NCBI GenBank assembly: GCA_046262015.1
Contig: JBHENN010000117.1
Span: 1 to 13,685 of the forward strand
Length of the DNA: 13,685 bases
Direction: 5' to 3'
DNA from: JBHENN01 sp046262015
GTDB lineage: Bacteria; Actinomycetota; CADDZG01; WHSQ01
In this document: piece after piece, positions 6,433 to 13,685 of the stretch
How positions within the stretch are numbered: position 1 is the stretch's first letter
How the letters are laid out: every line of letters begins with the position of its first letter
The notes under the pieces: model-generated
What the model saw: the letters and a program-made list of their open reading frames with translations, nothing else
What the model was told of the DNA's origin: nothing
The model's database searches: none
Position numbers and translations under genes: made by a program

Positions 6433-7583
6433 CGGTCCACCCCGACCCGACCGGCGCTCGCAGGGACGGACGCTGCTCCGGCGCGCCGGTCGATCTCGGC
6501 GCGCGCATGGGCGCGGGCCCACGCGTCGACGTCGAGGACCGACTCCAGCGCATCCACCTCCTGGGGCTCGTGCGCCTCCAGAGCAGCCCGCGTCACCTCC
6601 ACGATCGCGGTGAACGACAGCCGATGGTCGAGGAACGCCCGCACCCCCTCCTCGTTAGCCGCGTTCAGGACGGCCGGGAACGAGCGACCCCGGCTGCCCG
6701 CCTCGTAAGCGAGCCCCAGTGCCGGGAAACGCAGGCCGTCGACCTCTTCGAAGTCGAGCGAGCCCATAGCGGCGAGATCGAGCGGCTCCAGGGATGTCGG
6801 GGCGATCCGTTCGATCAACGCCGCCTGGATCGGGATGCGCATGTCCGCCGGCGCCGCGTGCATGAGGGTCGAGCCGTCCTTCAGGTGGACCAGCGCGTGG
6901 ACCGCGCTCTGCGGATGGATCAGCACATCGATGTGGTCGTAGTCGAACCCGAAGAGGTGATGCGCCTCGATGATCTCGAGCCCCTTGTTCATGAGGGTCG
7001 CCGAGTCCACCGTGATCTTGGGTCCCATGTCCCAGCTTGGGTGCCGCAGCGCCTCTTGGACCGTGACCGAGCCGAGGTCGGCCCGGGTACGGAACGGCCC
7101 GCCCGACGCGGTCAGCACGATCCTGTCGACGTCGGCGCGCGCGTGCCCGGAAAGGCACTGACGGAGCGCAGCATGCTCGGAGTCCACCGGGACTATGCGC
7201 CCGCCTCCCCGGCGCGCCGCCGCGGCGCACGCGTCGCCGCCGGCGACCAGGCTCTCCTTGTTGGCAAGAGCGAGGACCTTCCCTGCCTCCAGCGCGGCGA
7301 TCGACGCCGGGAGCCCCGCGGCGCCGACGATCGCGTTCAGGACGACATCGGCCTCCTCGAAGCGGGCAAGCTCCACCGCGTCCCGTTCACCGAGTGCGGT
7401 CCGGGCGACGGCGTGCGCGTCCGCCTGAGCAGCAAGGGTCTGGGCGTCACTGCCCGCGGCGAGACCCACCACCTGGAGTGTCCGATGGCGGCTTACGACG
7501 TCGAGGGCCTGACGTCCTATCGAGCCCGTCGAGCCCAGCACGACCACGCGCCGGGGTTGCTCTTCCACCGAACCCATTTTCAC
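6429..7583 (-). CDS. dxr: 1-deoxy-D-xylulose 5-phosphate reductoisomerase
   Basis: This 384-aa enzyme makes methylerythritol 4-phosphate from DXP with NADPH, the committed step of the MEP pathway. The nucleotide-binding loop is VLGSTGSIGRQALDVV (15-30). ALANKESLVAGG (105-116) follows, then the metal and substrate motifs VDSEHAAL (Asp134, Glu136), ASGGPFR (159-165) and HPSWDMGPKITVDSATLMNK (181-200) with Glu203. Length is normal for the family. The start is a GTG at 7583 with an in-frame ATG two codons later (7577); neither has a good SD. The gene starts 12 nt after cdsA ends and overlaps rseP by 4 nt, so it is probably cotranscribed. Confidence 0.97.
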   Translation of the reverse strand: MKMGSVEEQPRRVVVLGSTGSIGRQALDVVSRHRTLQVVGLAAGSDAQTLAAQADAHAVARTALGERDAVELARFEEADVVLNAIVGAAGLPASIAALEAGKVLALANKESLVAGGDACAAAARRGGGRIVPVDSEHAALRQCLSGHARADVDRIVLTASGGPFRTRADLGSVTVQEALRHPSWDMGPKITVDSATLMNKGLEIIEAHHLFGFDYDHIDVLIHPQSAVHALVHLKDGSTLMHAAPADMRIPIQAALIERIAPTSLEPLDLAAMGSLDFEEVDGLRFPALGLAYEAGSRGRSFPAVLNAANEEGVRAFLDHRLSFTAIVEVTRAALEAHEPQEVDALESVLDVDAWARAHARAEIDRRAGAASVPASAGRVGVDR

Positions 7584-7595
7584 ACGGCGGGTTCG

Positions 7596-8450
7596 CTACG
7601 GAGCGACGAACGCGAGGTACAGGAACACCACCGGAGCACAGAACAGGATGGCATCGAGCCGATCGAGGAACCCGCCGTGCCCCGGGAGGAGGCGCCCGGA
7701 GTCCTTCACCCCGAGCTCTCGCTTGGCCAGCGACTCGACGAGGTCCCCCACCGGCGCCAGGAGCCCGGCTATCACACCGATCGAAAGCCCTTCCAGCAGG
7801 TCGAGCTCGGGCACCATCGCCGCGAACAGAGCACCGCCCGCGAGCGCCGCGCAGAAACCTCCGACGAAACCCTCCCATGACTTGCTCGGAGAGATGCTCG
7901 GCGCCATCTTGTGCTTCCCGAACGCGGTTCCCGCGAAATATCCACCGATGTCGTCGAGCGCGGTGGTCAGGACGAACGCGACCAACAGACGCAGGCCACC
8001 GGGGAGCATCATGATCGACGTCGCCGCCGCTCCACCACCCCCCACCCAGCCGACCGCGAGAAGTGTCCACGCCGCGTCGCTCGCGGGAGTGGGCCCTCGT
8101 CCCGGACGCAGCGACAGCAGGAAGGCGCCGATCATCGTCACTGCGAGAACGGCCCCGAGCAGGCGCGGCGCCCGGAGGAACGACACGAGCAGCATCGCGA
8201 ACCCGCAGGCGAGACCGTACGGCAGGACGGGCCGCCGGCCGGCTTGCACGAGCGCGTCGAGCAGCTCGAACAGCGCGACCAGCACCACCGCGCAGATCAG
8301 CACGAAGAACGCGGTGCGCCCCAAGAGGTAGCAGACGATCACGAGGGCGAGCAGGACGAGCGCGGTGACGACCGCCTGCGCGAGCCGGCGACCCCCCCGC
8401 GGCTCCGGCGCGCGAGGGCTAGGGGGTCCCGAGCGGGAGGAGTCTTCCAC
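7596..8450 (-). CDS. cdsA: Phosphatidate cytidylyltransferase (CDP-diacylglycerol synthase)
   Basis: This 284-aa polytopic membrane protein makes CDP-diacylglycerol from phosphatidate and CTP, the entry point of phospholipid synthesis. A short basic, proline-rich cytoplasmic tail (1-24) is followed by about eight hydrophobic segments. The CdsA signature covers ISPSKSWEGFVGGF (186-199) and APVGDLVESLAKRELGVKDS (232-251), with GHGGFLDRLDA (257-267) after it. ALDDIGGYFAG (164-174) is the usual Asp-rich membrane motif. It starts at a GTG 32 nt after frr, in the classic frr-cdsA order. Confidence 0.96.
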   Translation of the reverse strand: MEDSSRSGPPSPRAPEPRGGRRLAQAVVTALVLLALVIVCYLLGRTAFFVLICAVVLVALFELLDALVQAGRRPVLPYGLACGFAMLLVSFLRAPRLLGAVLAVTMIGAFLLSLRPGRGPTPASDAAWTLLAVGWVGGGGAAATSIMMLPGGLRLLVAFVLTTALDDIGGYFAGTAFGKHKMAPSISPSKSWEGFVGGFCAALAGGALFAAMVPELDLLEGLSIGVIAGLLAPVGDLVESLAKRELGVKDSGRLLPGHGGFLDRLDAILFCAPVVFLYLAFVAP

Positions 8451-8482
8451 TGTGCGGGTCGCCGACCTGTCGCCGTGCTGGC

Positions 8483-9049
8483 CTATACCTCCGCCAGCTC
8501 GGCTTCCTTCCGCTTGAGGTTCTCGTCCACCTCGGCGATGTACCTGTCGGTCACCTTCTGGAGCTGGCCTTCGGCGGAGCGTTCCTCGTCCTCCGAGAGC
8601 ACGTGCTCCTTCTTCATGCGTTCGAGCTCCTGTTTGGCGTGCCGGCGGACGTTGCGGACCGCGATCCGGCCGTCCTCGGCACGCTGGTGCGCCACCTTGG
8701 TCAGCTCCTTGCGGCGCTCCTCGGTCAGCTCCGGGAACGCGAGGCGGATCACGGAGCCGTCGTTGTTCGGGTTCACCCCGAGGTCGGACGCGAGTATCGC
8801 CTTCTCGATGGCCCCTATGGAGGTGGGGTCGTACGGCGCGATCACGAGCAGCCGAGGTTCCGGAACGGACATGTTCGCGATCGTGTTGAGCGGCACCTGG
8901 GTGCCGTAGTAGTCGACGGTGATGCGGTTGAGCAGCGCCGGGGCGGCCCTGCCGGTTCGTATCGAAACCAGATCTTCGCGGTTCACCGAGACGGCTTTCT
9001 GCATCTTGTCGCCGGCCTCTCGTAGGACCGCGTCCTTGCTCTCCGCCAT
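8483..9049 (-). CDS. frr: Ribosome recycling factor
   Basis: This is a 188-aa protein of standard RRF length. It splits post-termination ribosomes together with EF-G. The core motifs are ALLNRITVDYYGTQVPLN (about 38-55), the domain II segment with VPEPRLLVIAPYD, and LGVNPNNDGSVIRLAFPELT. The C-terminal helix (RNVRRHAKQELERMKK onward) is long and charged. The ATG at 9049 has AAGGAGG 8 nt upstream. The same frame stays open far upstream through pyrH and tsf without sense, so the start is set by the SD and by homology. It lies 20 nt after pyrH. Confidence 0.97.
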   Translation of the reverse strand: MAESKDAVLREAGDKMQKAVSVNREDLVSIRTGRAAPALLNRITVDYYGTQVPLNTIANMSVPEPRLLVIAPYDPTSIGAIEKAILASDLGVNPNNDGSVIRLAFPELTEERRKELTKVAHQRAEDGRIAVRNVRRHAKQELERMKKEHVLSEDEERSAEGQLQKVTDRYIAEVDENLKRKEAELAEV

Positions 9050-9069
9050 CGCTCCGCCCTCCTTGAGAT

Positions 9070-9813
9070 CTACGAAGTCGAGCCTGCGTGCACCAGGGTC
9101 CCTACCTCTTCCCCGGCCAGGATGCGCGTGAGGTTCCCCGCCTTGAGGTTGAAGATGATGATAGGCAACCGGTTGTCCATGCACAGGGAGATCGCGGTCG
9201 AGTCCATGACCTTGAGGCCGCGGCTGAGCACCTCGATGTACGGGACCGAGCCGAACATCTGAGCGTCCGGGTTCACCTCCGGGTCGGAGTCGAACACACC
9301 GTCGACCCGCGTCCCCTTCAGGATCGCCTCGGCGTTGATCTCGAGCGCCCGCAGGGCGGCCGTCGTGTCGGTCGAGAAGTAGGGGTTGCCGGTTCCGCCC
9401 GCGAAGATCACGACCCGCCCCTTCTCGAGATGGCGGATAGCGCGCCGGCGGATGTACGGCTCGGCGAGCTCCTGCATCCAGATCGCGGTCTGGACGCGCG
9501 TCTGAACTCCCTCCTGCTCGAGGGCGTCCTGCAGCGCGAGGGCGTTGATGACCGTCGACAGCATCCCCATGTAGTCGGCGGTGGTCCGGTCGGTTCCCTG
9601 GGAAGACGCCGACAGACCGCGGATGATGTTGCCACCGCCGATGACCACGGCCAGCTCGGTCCCCATGTTCTTGGCGTCGGCGACCTGGCGGGCGATTGAC
9701 GCGACCACCCGAGGGTCGAGCCCGAAACCGTGCGCGGCGTTGGCGAACGCTTCCCCCGATAGCTTCAGCAGCACGCGCCGGTACTTCGGTGAGGGACGCA
9801 CGTCCTCGGGCAC
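9070..9813 (-). CDS. pyrH: Uridylate kinase (UMP kinase)
   Basis: This 247-aa amino-acid-kinase-family enzyme phosphorylates UMP to UDP. The phosphate-binding LLKLSGEAF (about 15-23), the GGGNIIRG loop, DRTTADYMGMLSTVINALAL and the FAGGTGNPYFSTDTTAALRA segment are all in place. Bacterial PyrH is hexameric and allosterically tuned by GTP and UTP. The start is a GTG at 9813, 3 nt after the tsf stop, with GGCAAGG upstream inside the tsf end. Position in rpsB-tsf-pyrH-frr is the standard bacterial order. Confidence 0.96.
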   Translation of the reverse strand: MPEDVRPSPKYRRVLLKLSGEAFANAAHGFGLDPRVVASIARQVADAKNMGTELAVVIGGGNIIRGLSASSQGTDRTTADYMGMLSTVINALALQDALEQEGVQTRVQTAIWMQELAEPYIRRRAIRHLEKGRVVIFAGGTGNPYFSTDTTAALRALEINAEAILKGTRVDGVFDSDPEVNPDAQMFGSVPYIEVLSRGLKVMDSTAISLCMDNRLPIIIFNLKAGNLTRILAGEEVGTLVHAGSTS

Positions 9814-9816
9814 GAC

Positions 9817-10437
9817 CTAGACCTTGCCCTCGCCCACCCTGATGCGACAGAACCGGCCGATCGAGACGTTCTCGCCCATGCTGGACTTCGCGGTGTCGAT
9901 CAGCTGGCTGATCGTCTTGGACTTGTCCTGGATCCATTCCTGGTCCAGCAGGACCGAGTCCTTGTAGAACGCCTCGAGCTTGCCCTGGACGATCTTGTCG
10001 ATCACGTGGTCTGGCTTGCCCGACTTCTTCGCCTGATGCGCGTAGATGGAGGACTCGTCGTCGATGACGCTCTGGGGCACCTCGTCGCGGGTCGCCCACG
10101 ACGGATCGGTGAACGAGATGTGCATCGCGATGTCCTTGGCGAGGCGTTCGAAGGCCTCGGTCTTCGCGACGAAGTCCGTCTCGCACTTCAGCTCCAGCAA
10201 TACCGCGAGCTTGGGCGGGTAGTTCGGGTCCGGCTTGTGGAGATAGGAATAGACGATCCCCTCGGTGGCGGCGCGCCCGGTACGCTTGGCCGCGTCCGCC
10301 AAGCCCTTCTCACGCAGGAGCCGCGTGGCGGCTTCGAGGTCCCCGCCCGACTCGGTGAGCGCCTTCTTGCAATCCATCATCCCGGCGCCGGTCGCGTCGC
10401 GCAGCGCTTTCACGTCCTTCGCGTTGATCTCAGCCAT
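9817..10437 (-). CDS. tsf: Elongation factor Ts, short form
   Basis: This is a 206-aa EF-Ts, the guanine-nucleotide exchange factor of EF-Tu. The N-terminal UBA-like module contains VKALRDATGAGMMDCKKAL (9-27), and the core contains the TDFVA motif (87-91) that inserts into EF-Tu. E. coli EF-Ts is about 283 aa, so this is the short form with one core subdomain, known from Thermus and other lineages. The C-terminus GRFCRIRVGEGKV looks intact, so it is not a truncation. The ATG at 10437 lies inside the rpsB end (8-nt overlap), with AAGGA just upstream, suggesting translational coupling. Confidence 0.96.
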   Translation of the reverse strand: MAEINAKDVKALRDATGAGMMDCKKALTESGGDLEAATRLLREKGLADAAKRTGRAATEGIVYSYLHKPDPNYPPKLAVLLELKCETDFVAKTEAFERLAKDIAMHISFTDPSWATRDEVPQSVIDDESSIYAHQAKKSGKPDHVIDKIVQGKLEAFYKDSVLLDQEWIQDKSKTISQLIDTAKSSMGENVSIGRFCRIRVGEGKV

Positions 10438-11398
10438 CTTCCTTACCTTTCGCGTCGCTACCTTCGGTATCTACCGGGTTGGTGACCGGCCGCGGATGCG
10501 AGAGATCGCCGGGCTCGTCGCCCTTGCGCGGCTCCGCCTCCGGCTGCGGCGTCTCGGACTGCGCCGGCGCGTCGCGTTTCAGGGCGCGCTCGGCCTCCTC
10601 CTCAGCCTCGAGCTGGAGCTCCCACTCGGCCTTGGGCTCCTCTGCGGCGCCGGGGAGGACCTGCGCCGGAGCCCCCTTGCCCGCCTCTCCGTTCGCGGCC
10701 TGCAGATCCTCGGGGCGCATCGACTTCCCCTCGATGACCGCGTCGGCCACGATCCTGGTCAGCAGCGCGCCGGATCGGATCGCGTCGTCGTTGCCCGGGA
10801 TCGCGTAGTCCACGTCGTCGGGATCACAGTTCGTGTCGAGGACCGCTACGATCGGGATGCCGAGCTTCTTGGCTTCCCGCACCGCGATCTCTTCCTTCTT
10901 GGTATCGAGGATGTAGACCGCGCTGGGGGTCCGATCGACGTCCCTCAGGCCGACCAGGTTGCGGGACAGCTTCTCGTACTCGCGGCGCAGGCGGAGCGCC
11001 TCCTTCTTGGGCAGCGAGGAGATCGAGTCGTTCTCGATCATCTCCTCGAGCTCGCGCATCCGCTTGATGCGCTCGTGGATCGTGCGGAAGTTGGTTAGCA
11101 TCCCGCCGAGCCATCGGAAGTTGACGTACGGCATGCCGCAGCGACGTGCCTGCTCCTCGACCGCGTCTTGCACCTGCTTCTTGGTGGCGACGAACAAGAT
11201 GGTCCCCCCGCCCGCGACGAGGTCCCTGACGAACGTGTACGCCTTCTCGATCCCGCCCATCGTCTGCTGGAGATCGAGGATGTAGATCCCGTTGCGCTCC
11301 GTGAAGATGAAGCGCTTCATCTTGGGGTTCCAGCGGCGGGTCTGATGTCCGAAATGGACACCAGCCTCCAACAGCTGCCGCATCGTGACGACCGGCAT
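10430..11398 (-). CDS. rpsB: 30S ribosomal protein S2 with a charged C-terminal extension
   Basis: This is a 322-aa S2 protein. Residues 1-230 are the conserved fold, including MRQLLEAGVHFGHQTRRWNP (6-25), FRWLGGMLTNFRTI (94-107) and the end of the core near DAIRSGALLTRIVADAVIEG. From about residue 235 it carries a tail of some 85 residues rich in Glu, Lys, Pro and Ala (for example LQLEAEEEAERALKRD), which looks disordered. Extended S2 tails occur in Actinomycetota. The ATG at 11398 is preceded by AAGGAGG with 5-nt spacing; the frame open further upstream is leader. It heads rpsB-tsf-pyrH-frr and overlaps tsf by 8 nt. Confidence 0.97.
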   Translation of the reverse strand: MPVVTMRQLLEAGVHFGHQTRRWNPKMKRFIFTERNGIYILDLQQTMGGIEKAYTFVRDLVAGGGTILFVATKKQVQDAVEEQARRCGMPYVNFRWLGGMLTNFRTIHERIKRMRELEEMIENDSISSLPKKEALRLRREYEKLSRNLVGLRDVDRTPSAVYILDTKKEEIAVREAKKLGIPIVAVLDTNCDPDDVDYAIPGNDDAIRSGALLTRIVADAVIEGKSMRPEDLQAANGEAGKGAPAQVLPGAAEEPKAEWELQLEAEEEAERALKRDAPAQSETPQPEAEPRKGDEPGDLSHPRPVTNPVDTEGSDAKGKEDG

Positions 11399-11456
11399 CG
11401 AGCCTCCTTCGGTTAGCCGCCGGTCCAGCTCCGACCGGCTGTCCTCCGCTCGTCGA

Positions 11457-11476
11457 CCCCCGCGGGTTGCCGGGGG
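11457..11476 (-). other. GC-rich hairpin in the rpsB leader
   Basis: In the 170-nt gap between the sigma gene and rpsB, CCCCCG and CGGGGG (6 bp, 8-nt loop) form a strong hairpin. It lies 58 nt upstream of the rpsB start on the minus strand. There is no U-tract, so it is not an intrinsic terminator. It may be part of a regulatory leader for S2. No convincing rpsB promoter was found in the gap. Confidence 0.35.
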
Positions 11477-11568
11477 ACCGAATCGGGGACCGCGCGGCGG
11501 CCCATCCGGACGAGCGTGTGTATTTGTGCAGCCCGGCGAGGCTACCACGCAGGCGTTGTCGGCCGGCT

Positions 11569-12390
11569 TCAGTCGCCCGAGGTTACGTCCGCGATCTTGC
11601 TCCTCAGGGCAAGCACTGACTTGGTGTGGATCTGGCAGACACGCGATTCGGTGACGCCCAGGACCTGCCCGATCTCGCCCAGCGTCAGGCCCTCGTAGTA
11701 ATAGAGCGTGACCACCATCTTCTCCCGCTCGGGAAGACGGTTGATCGCTCCCGCGAGGATCTGCTTCATCTCCTGGGCCTCGAACGCCTCGGTGGGACTC
11801 GTGCTGCGGGTGTCCTCGAGGGTGTCGATCAGCGACAACCGGTCGCCGCGCCCGCCGTCCACCGAGGTGAGGTCGTCGAGAGCGACCAGCGACACCGTCG
11901 AGAGCTGTGTGAAGATGGCGCTGAGCTCGTCCTTACTGACGCCCATCTCGGCCGCGAGCTCGCTATCCGAAGGCGGCTGCTTGAGCCGGTTCTCGAGCGT
12001 CGAATACGCCTTCTCGATCTCGCGTGCCTTGAACCGCACCGAACGAGGCACCCAATCGATCGCCCGCAGCTCGTCGATGATCGCGCCTCGTATGCGACTT
12101 ATCGCATAGGTCTCGAACTTGATGTTCCGGGACATGTCGTACTTCTCGATCGCATCGATCAGGCCGAAGATCCCGTAGGAGATGAGGTCCGCCTGGTCCA
12201 CGTTCGCCGGCAGTCCCACCGATACCCGTCCGGCGACGTACTTGACCAAGGGTGAAAAGTGGAGGATCAGCTGATCGCGGGCCGTGGCCGAGCCGCTCTC
12301 CTTGTAGTCGCTCCAAATGGCTGCGACCGGATCGGTGGTCTCGGCGCTGGGCACCGTCTGCGTATCAGGCGCGCGGGTGGCTTTGCTCAT
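11569..12390 (-). CDS. whiG: WhiG/FliA-family RNA polymerase sigma factor (sigma-28 type)
   Basis: This is a 273-aa group 3 sigma factor. Region 2 spans about 35-110, with DLISYGIFGLIDAIEKYD (68-85) and RNIKFETYAISRIRGAIID (88-106). Region 3 spans about 115-190 and includes WVPRSVRFKAREIEKAY. Region 4 spans about 210-265, with LTLGEIGQVLGVTESRVCQI as its helix-turn-helix. These order and sequence features match FliA/WhiG. In Streptomyces the homologue next to rpsB is WhiG, which starts sporulation. In motile actinobacteria the same family drives flagellar genes, and no flagellar or sporulation gene is here to decide. The ATG at 12390 lies 26 nt inside the xerC end, with only a weak SD, so it is probably translated by coupling. 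Confidence 0.93.
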   Translation of the reverse strand: MSKATRAPDTQTVPSAETTDPVAAIWSDYKESGSATARDQLILHFSPLVKYVAGRVSVGLPANVDQADLISYGIFGLIDAIEKYDMSRNIKFETYAISRIRGAIIDELRAIDWVPRSVRFKAREIEKAYSTLENRLKQPPSDSELAAEMGVSKDELSAIFTQLSTVSLVALDDLTSVDGGRGDRLSLIDTLEDTRSTSPTEAFEAQEMKQILAGAINRLPEREKMVVTLYYYEGLTLGEIGQVLGVTESRVCQIHTKSVLALRSKIADVTSGD

Positions 12391-13309
12391 ACACTGCTCT
12401 CAGACGCTCCATGGAGACGTGAGTGTAGATCTGTGTGGTCGCCAGACTCTCATGCCCGAGCAGCTCCTGCACCACCCGAAGGTCCGCTCCTCCATCGAGG
12501 AGGTGCGTTGCGAACGAGTGGCGCAGAGCGTGCGGTCCGATCGGTACCGCGCCCTCCGCTCGCAGATAACGCGCCAACAGCGCTCGCACGCTGCGCGGCG
12601 CAAGGCGCCCCCCTCGACCGTTGACGAAGAGGTACGGGCGCGCCGCGCCGTCCGGGCCCTTCTCCAGCAGTCGGGGGCGCGCCGCGTCCACGTAGGTCGC
12701 CACCGCGCGCGCCGCCGGCTCCCCCACGGGCACCTGGCGCTGCTTCCGTCCCTTGCCCGTCACCCTCACGGTCGCGCTGCGCGGATCCAGATCGCCGAGG
12801 TCGAGACCGCAAAGCTCTCCCACCCGCAACCCGGAGCCGTACAGAAGCTCGATCACGGCGCGGTCTCTTAGACCCACGGGGTCGTCGTCCGGCGGCAGCT
12901 CGCACAGCTCGCCGGCTTCGGCCGGCTTCAGCACCCGGGGCAGTGGCCGGTCCAGCTTCGGGACCTGCACGCCCAGCGACGGATCGGAGGCGAGCAGATC
13001 GTGCTTGACCGCCCAATCGAGCAGAGAGCGGATCGCGCTCATCTTCCTGGCGATCGAGCGGCGGGCGTAGCGTCGCTCCCCGAGGTAGGCCACGTACCTC
13101 CGGAGCAGCCGGCGGTCGATCGCCCCCAGCGTCTCTGCGCGTCCCCGGCGCGCCCACCCCGCGAACTGCGAGAGATCGCTCCGGTAGGCGTCGATCGTGT
13201 GGGGCGACAGGTCCCTCTCGGCCTGGCCCGCACGCAGGAACGCCGCGGTCGCCGCCTCGATACCCCCGGCGACGTCCGGCGCAGTCTCCGCGGTCCGCAC
13301 GGCTTCCAC
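12365..13309 (-). CDS. xerC: Tyrosine recombinase XerC
   Basis: This 314-aa tyrosine recombinase has the length and layout of XerC/XerD. The N-terminal SAM-like core-binding domain (about 18-105) contains LSPHTIDAYRSDLSQF. The catalytic domain has Arg162 (GSGLRVGELCGL), Lys186 (TGKGRK), His260 and Arg263 (HALRHSFATHLL), His286 (LLGHESLATTQIYTHV) and the nucleophile Tyr295. All six are present, so it should be active. XerC acts with XerD at dif to resolve chromosome dimers. The context is housekeeping, with no att-like repeats, so it is not a phage or element integrase. The GTG start at 13309 has a fair SD (GGGGA). Its stop lies within the sigma gene. Confidence 0.93.
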   Translation of the reverse strand: MEAVRTAETAPDVAGGIEAATAAFLRAGQAERDLSPHTIDAYRSDLSQFAGWARRGRAETLGAIDRRLLRRYVAYLGERRYARRSIARKMSAIRSLLDWAVKHDLLASDPSLGVQVPKLDRPLPRVLKPAEAGELCELPPDDDPVGLRDRAVIELLYGSGLRVGELCGLDLGDLDPRSATVRVTGKGRKQRQVPVGEPAARAVATYVDAARPRLLEKGPDGAARPYLFVNGRGGRLAPRSVRALLARYLRAEGAVPIGPHALRHSFATHLLDGGADLRVVQELLGHESLATTQIYTHVSMERLRAVYEQSHPRA

Positions 13310-13368
13310 GCGTTCCCCGTTCTCCCGATCCCCGTCGGCCCCTGCCAGCGTGGCGCCGCCTCGACCTA

Positions 13369-13397
13369 AGCATGGAGCCCGCTGTTACGCCTGTCAA
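13369..13397 (-). promoter_or_regulatory. Putative promoter of the xerC-sigma unit
   Basis: A perfect TTGACA (13397-13392, minus strand) is followed after 17 nt by CATGCT (13374-13369), a weak -10. Transcription would start near 13362, giving a leader of about 50 nt before the xerC GTG. The match at -35 is strong and the -10 poor. Confidence 0.4.
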
Positions 13398-13434
13398 TCA
13401 AAGTGGCACGTGATGAAGCAGGGACGAGGGGAGC

Positions 13435-13499
13435 GGGCTGGCTTCCCTCAGGCAGAAGAGGACGCGCGTGGCCGGCGAGACCGCGCCCAGAGCCAGCCC
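13435..13499. repeat. Long-loop inverted repeat, possible structured RNA or 3' UTR
   Basis: GGGCTGGCT (13435-13443) and AGCCAGCCC (13491-13499) are perfect complements over 9 nt, enclosing 47 nt. On the minus strand the enclosed part can form an inner helix, GGGCGCG with CGCGTCC (one wobble), and a small CCTC/GAGG hairpin. The element lies in the 219-nt gap between the right-edge gene and xerC. It lacks a U-tract and shows no convincing ORF. Confidence 0.4.
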
Positions 13500-13528
13500 T
13501 AGGAGGGATGCGGGTGGCGCGTCCGGAA

Positions 13529-13685
13529 CTACTTGCCTTTCGGGACGGTGAAGGTGCGGGTGCCCATCATCGTGTCGTGGGGCCCGTTCGGACTAGCGAT
13601 ACCCGCGGCAGGTGCCGCAAAGATCGTGGTCGAGAAGGCGGCGTTGGTCCCCGGCCCGATCTTCGAACCGGGCTTCGCGCCGAGC
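13529..13685 (-). CDS. C-terminal end of an unidentified protein (5' end beyond window)
   Basis: The last 51 codons of a minus-strand gene run in from the right edge and end at a TAG at 13531-13529. The visible peptide is rich in Gly, Ala, Thr and Pro, contains no cysteine, and ends FTVPKGK. It looks like the end of a beta-rich domain, perhaps secreted, but I do not recognise the family. Codon use (high GC at third positions) supports a real gene over the opposite-strand frame. The stop lies 220 nt upstream of the xerC start. Confidence 0.6.
   Translation of the reverse strand, partial: LGAKPGSKIGPGTNAAFSTTIFAAPAAGIASPNGPHDTMMGTRTFTVPKGK

Noticed and set aside
6507..7880. Long plus-strand open frame (457 codons) opposite dxr and cdsA
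   Set aside because: It is an antisense shadow caused by high GC; the composition is Arg/His-rich with no domain, and dxr and cdsA are unmistakable on the other strand.
9050..10186. Upstream extension of the frr frame through pyrH and tsf
   Set aside because: It is open only because stop codons are rare at this GC; the peptide is low-complexity Arg/Gly-rich, and frr has its own ATG and SD at 9049.
12365..13309. xerC as a mobile-element integrase
   Set aside because: No att-like direct repeats, tRNA gene or element genes nearby; it is embedded in a housekeeping block with Xer-typical length.
12450..13397. Overlapping minus-strand frame of 315 codons in xerC
   Set aside because: Arg/Gly/Ala-rich shadow frame; the true frame holds all six XerC catalytic residues.
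13511..13685. Plus-strand open frame beginning ATG at about 13509, just after AGGAGGG
   Set aside because: The SD-like sequence abuts the start with no spacing and the peptide is Arg/Gly-rich; the minus-strand frame there reads as a plausible protein end.
1..13685. CRISPR arrays, tRNA/rRNA genes, insertion sequences
   Set aside because: I saw no repeated spacer-like units, cloverleaf genes, transposase motifs or terminal repeats.

Overview
This is a GC-rich chromosomal window, most likely from a deep-branching or uncultured member of the Actinomycetota. I infer this from a WhiG/FliA-type sigma factor gene directly upstream of rpsB-tsf-pyrH-frr-cdsA, the ispG/rseP/dxr cluster, a CysO-like sulfur carrier, and frequent GTG starts. 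I could not place it more precisely from sequence alone.

Layout. About 11 kb on the minus strand (13309 down to 2282) is an essentially gap-free housekeeping block. In transcription order it reads xerC, whiG/fliA-type sigma, rpsB, tsf, pyrH, frr, cdsA, dxr, rseP, ispG. It covers chromosome-dimer resolution, sigma switching, translation (S2, EF-Ts, ribosome recycling), UMP phosphorylation, phospholipid precursor synthesis, two MEP isoprenoid enzymes and a site-2 protease. After ispG, a separate unit begins with a promoter, a textbook SAM-I (S-box) riboswitch and an SD-sequestering hairpin. It encodes a threonine-synthase-like PLP enzyme translationally coupled to a ubiquitin-like CysO/MoaD-family sulfur carrier ending in GG.

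The left 2.2 kb is a small sulfur-linked cassette. A TusA-family sulfur carrier (minus, cut by the window edge) is divergent from an MFS transporter (plus), which is followed by an ArsR-type repressor fused to a rhodanese domain. Two matching inverted repeats (TCAAG-N7-TTGAA) lie one in the tusA/MFS promoter region and one just upstream of the arsR-rhodanese start, as expected for an autoregulated persulfide- or sulfur-responsive regulon. At the right end, the last 51 residues of an unidentified minus-strand protein enter the window, followed by a structured intergenic stretch before xerC.

How the parts fit. The most interesting unit is SAM-I/thrC-like/cysO-like. SAM control of a plain threonine synthase is odd. 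SAM control of an enzyme that takes O-phosphohomoserine and sulfur from a carrier-protein thiocarboxylate to make homocysteine would make sense, by analogy with mycobacterial CysM/CysO. This is an inference. The riboswitch, the ATGA coupling and the GG tail are seen directly.
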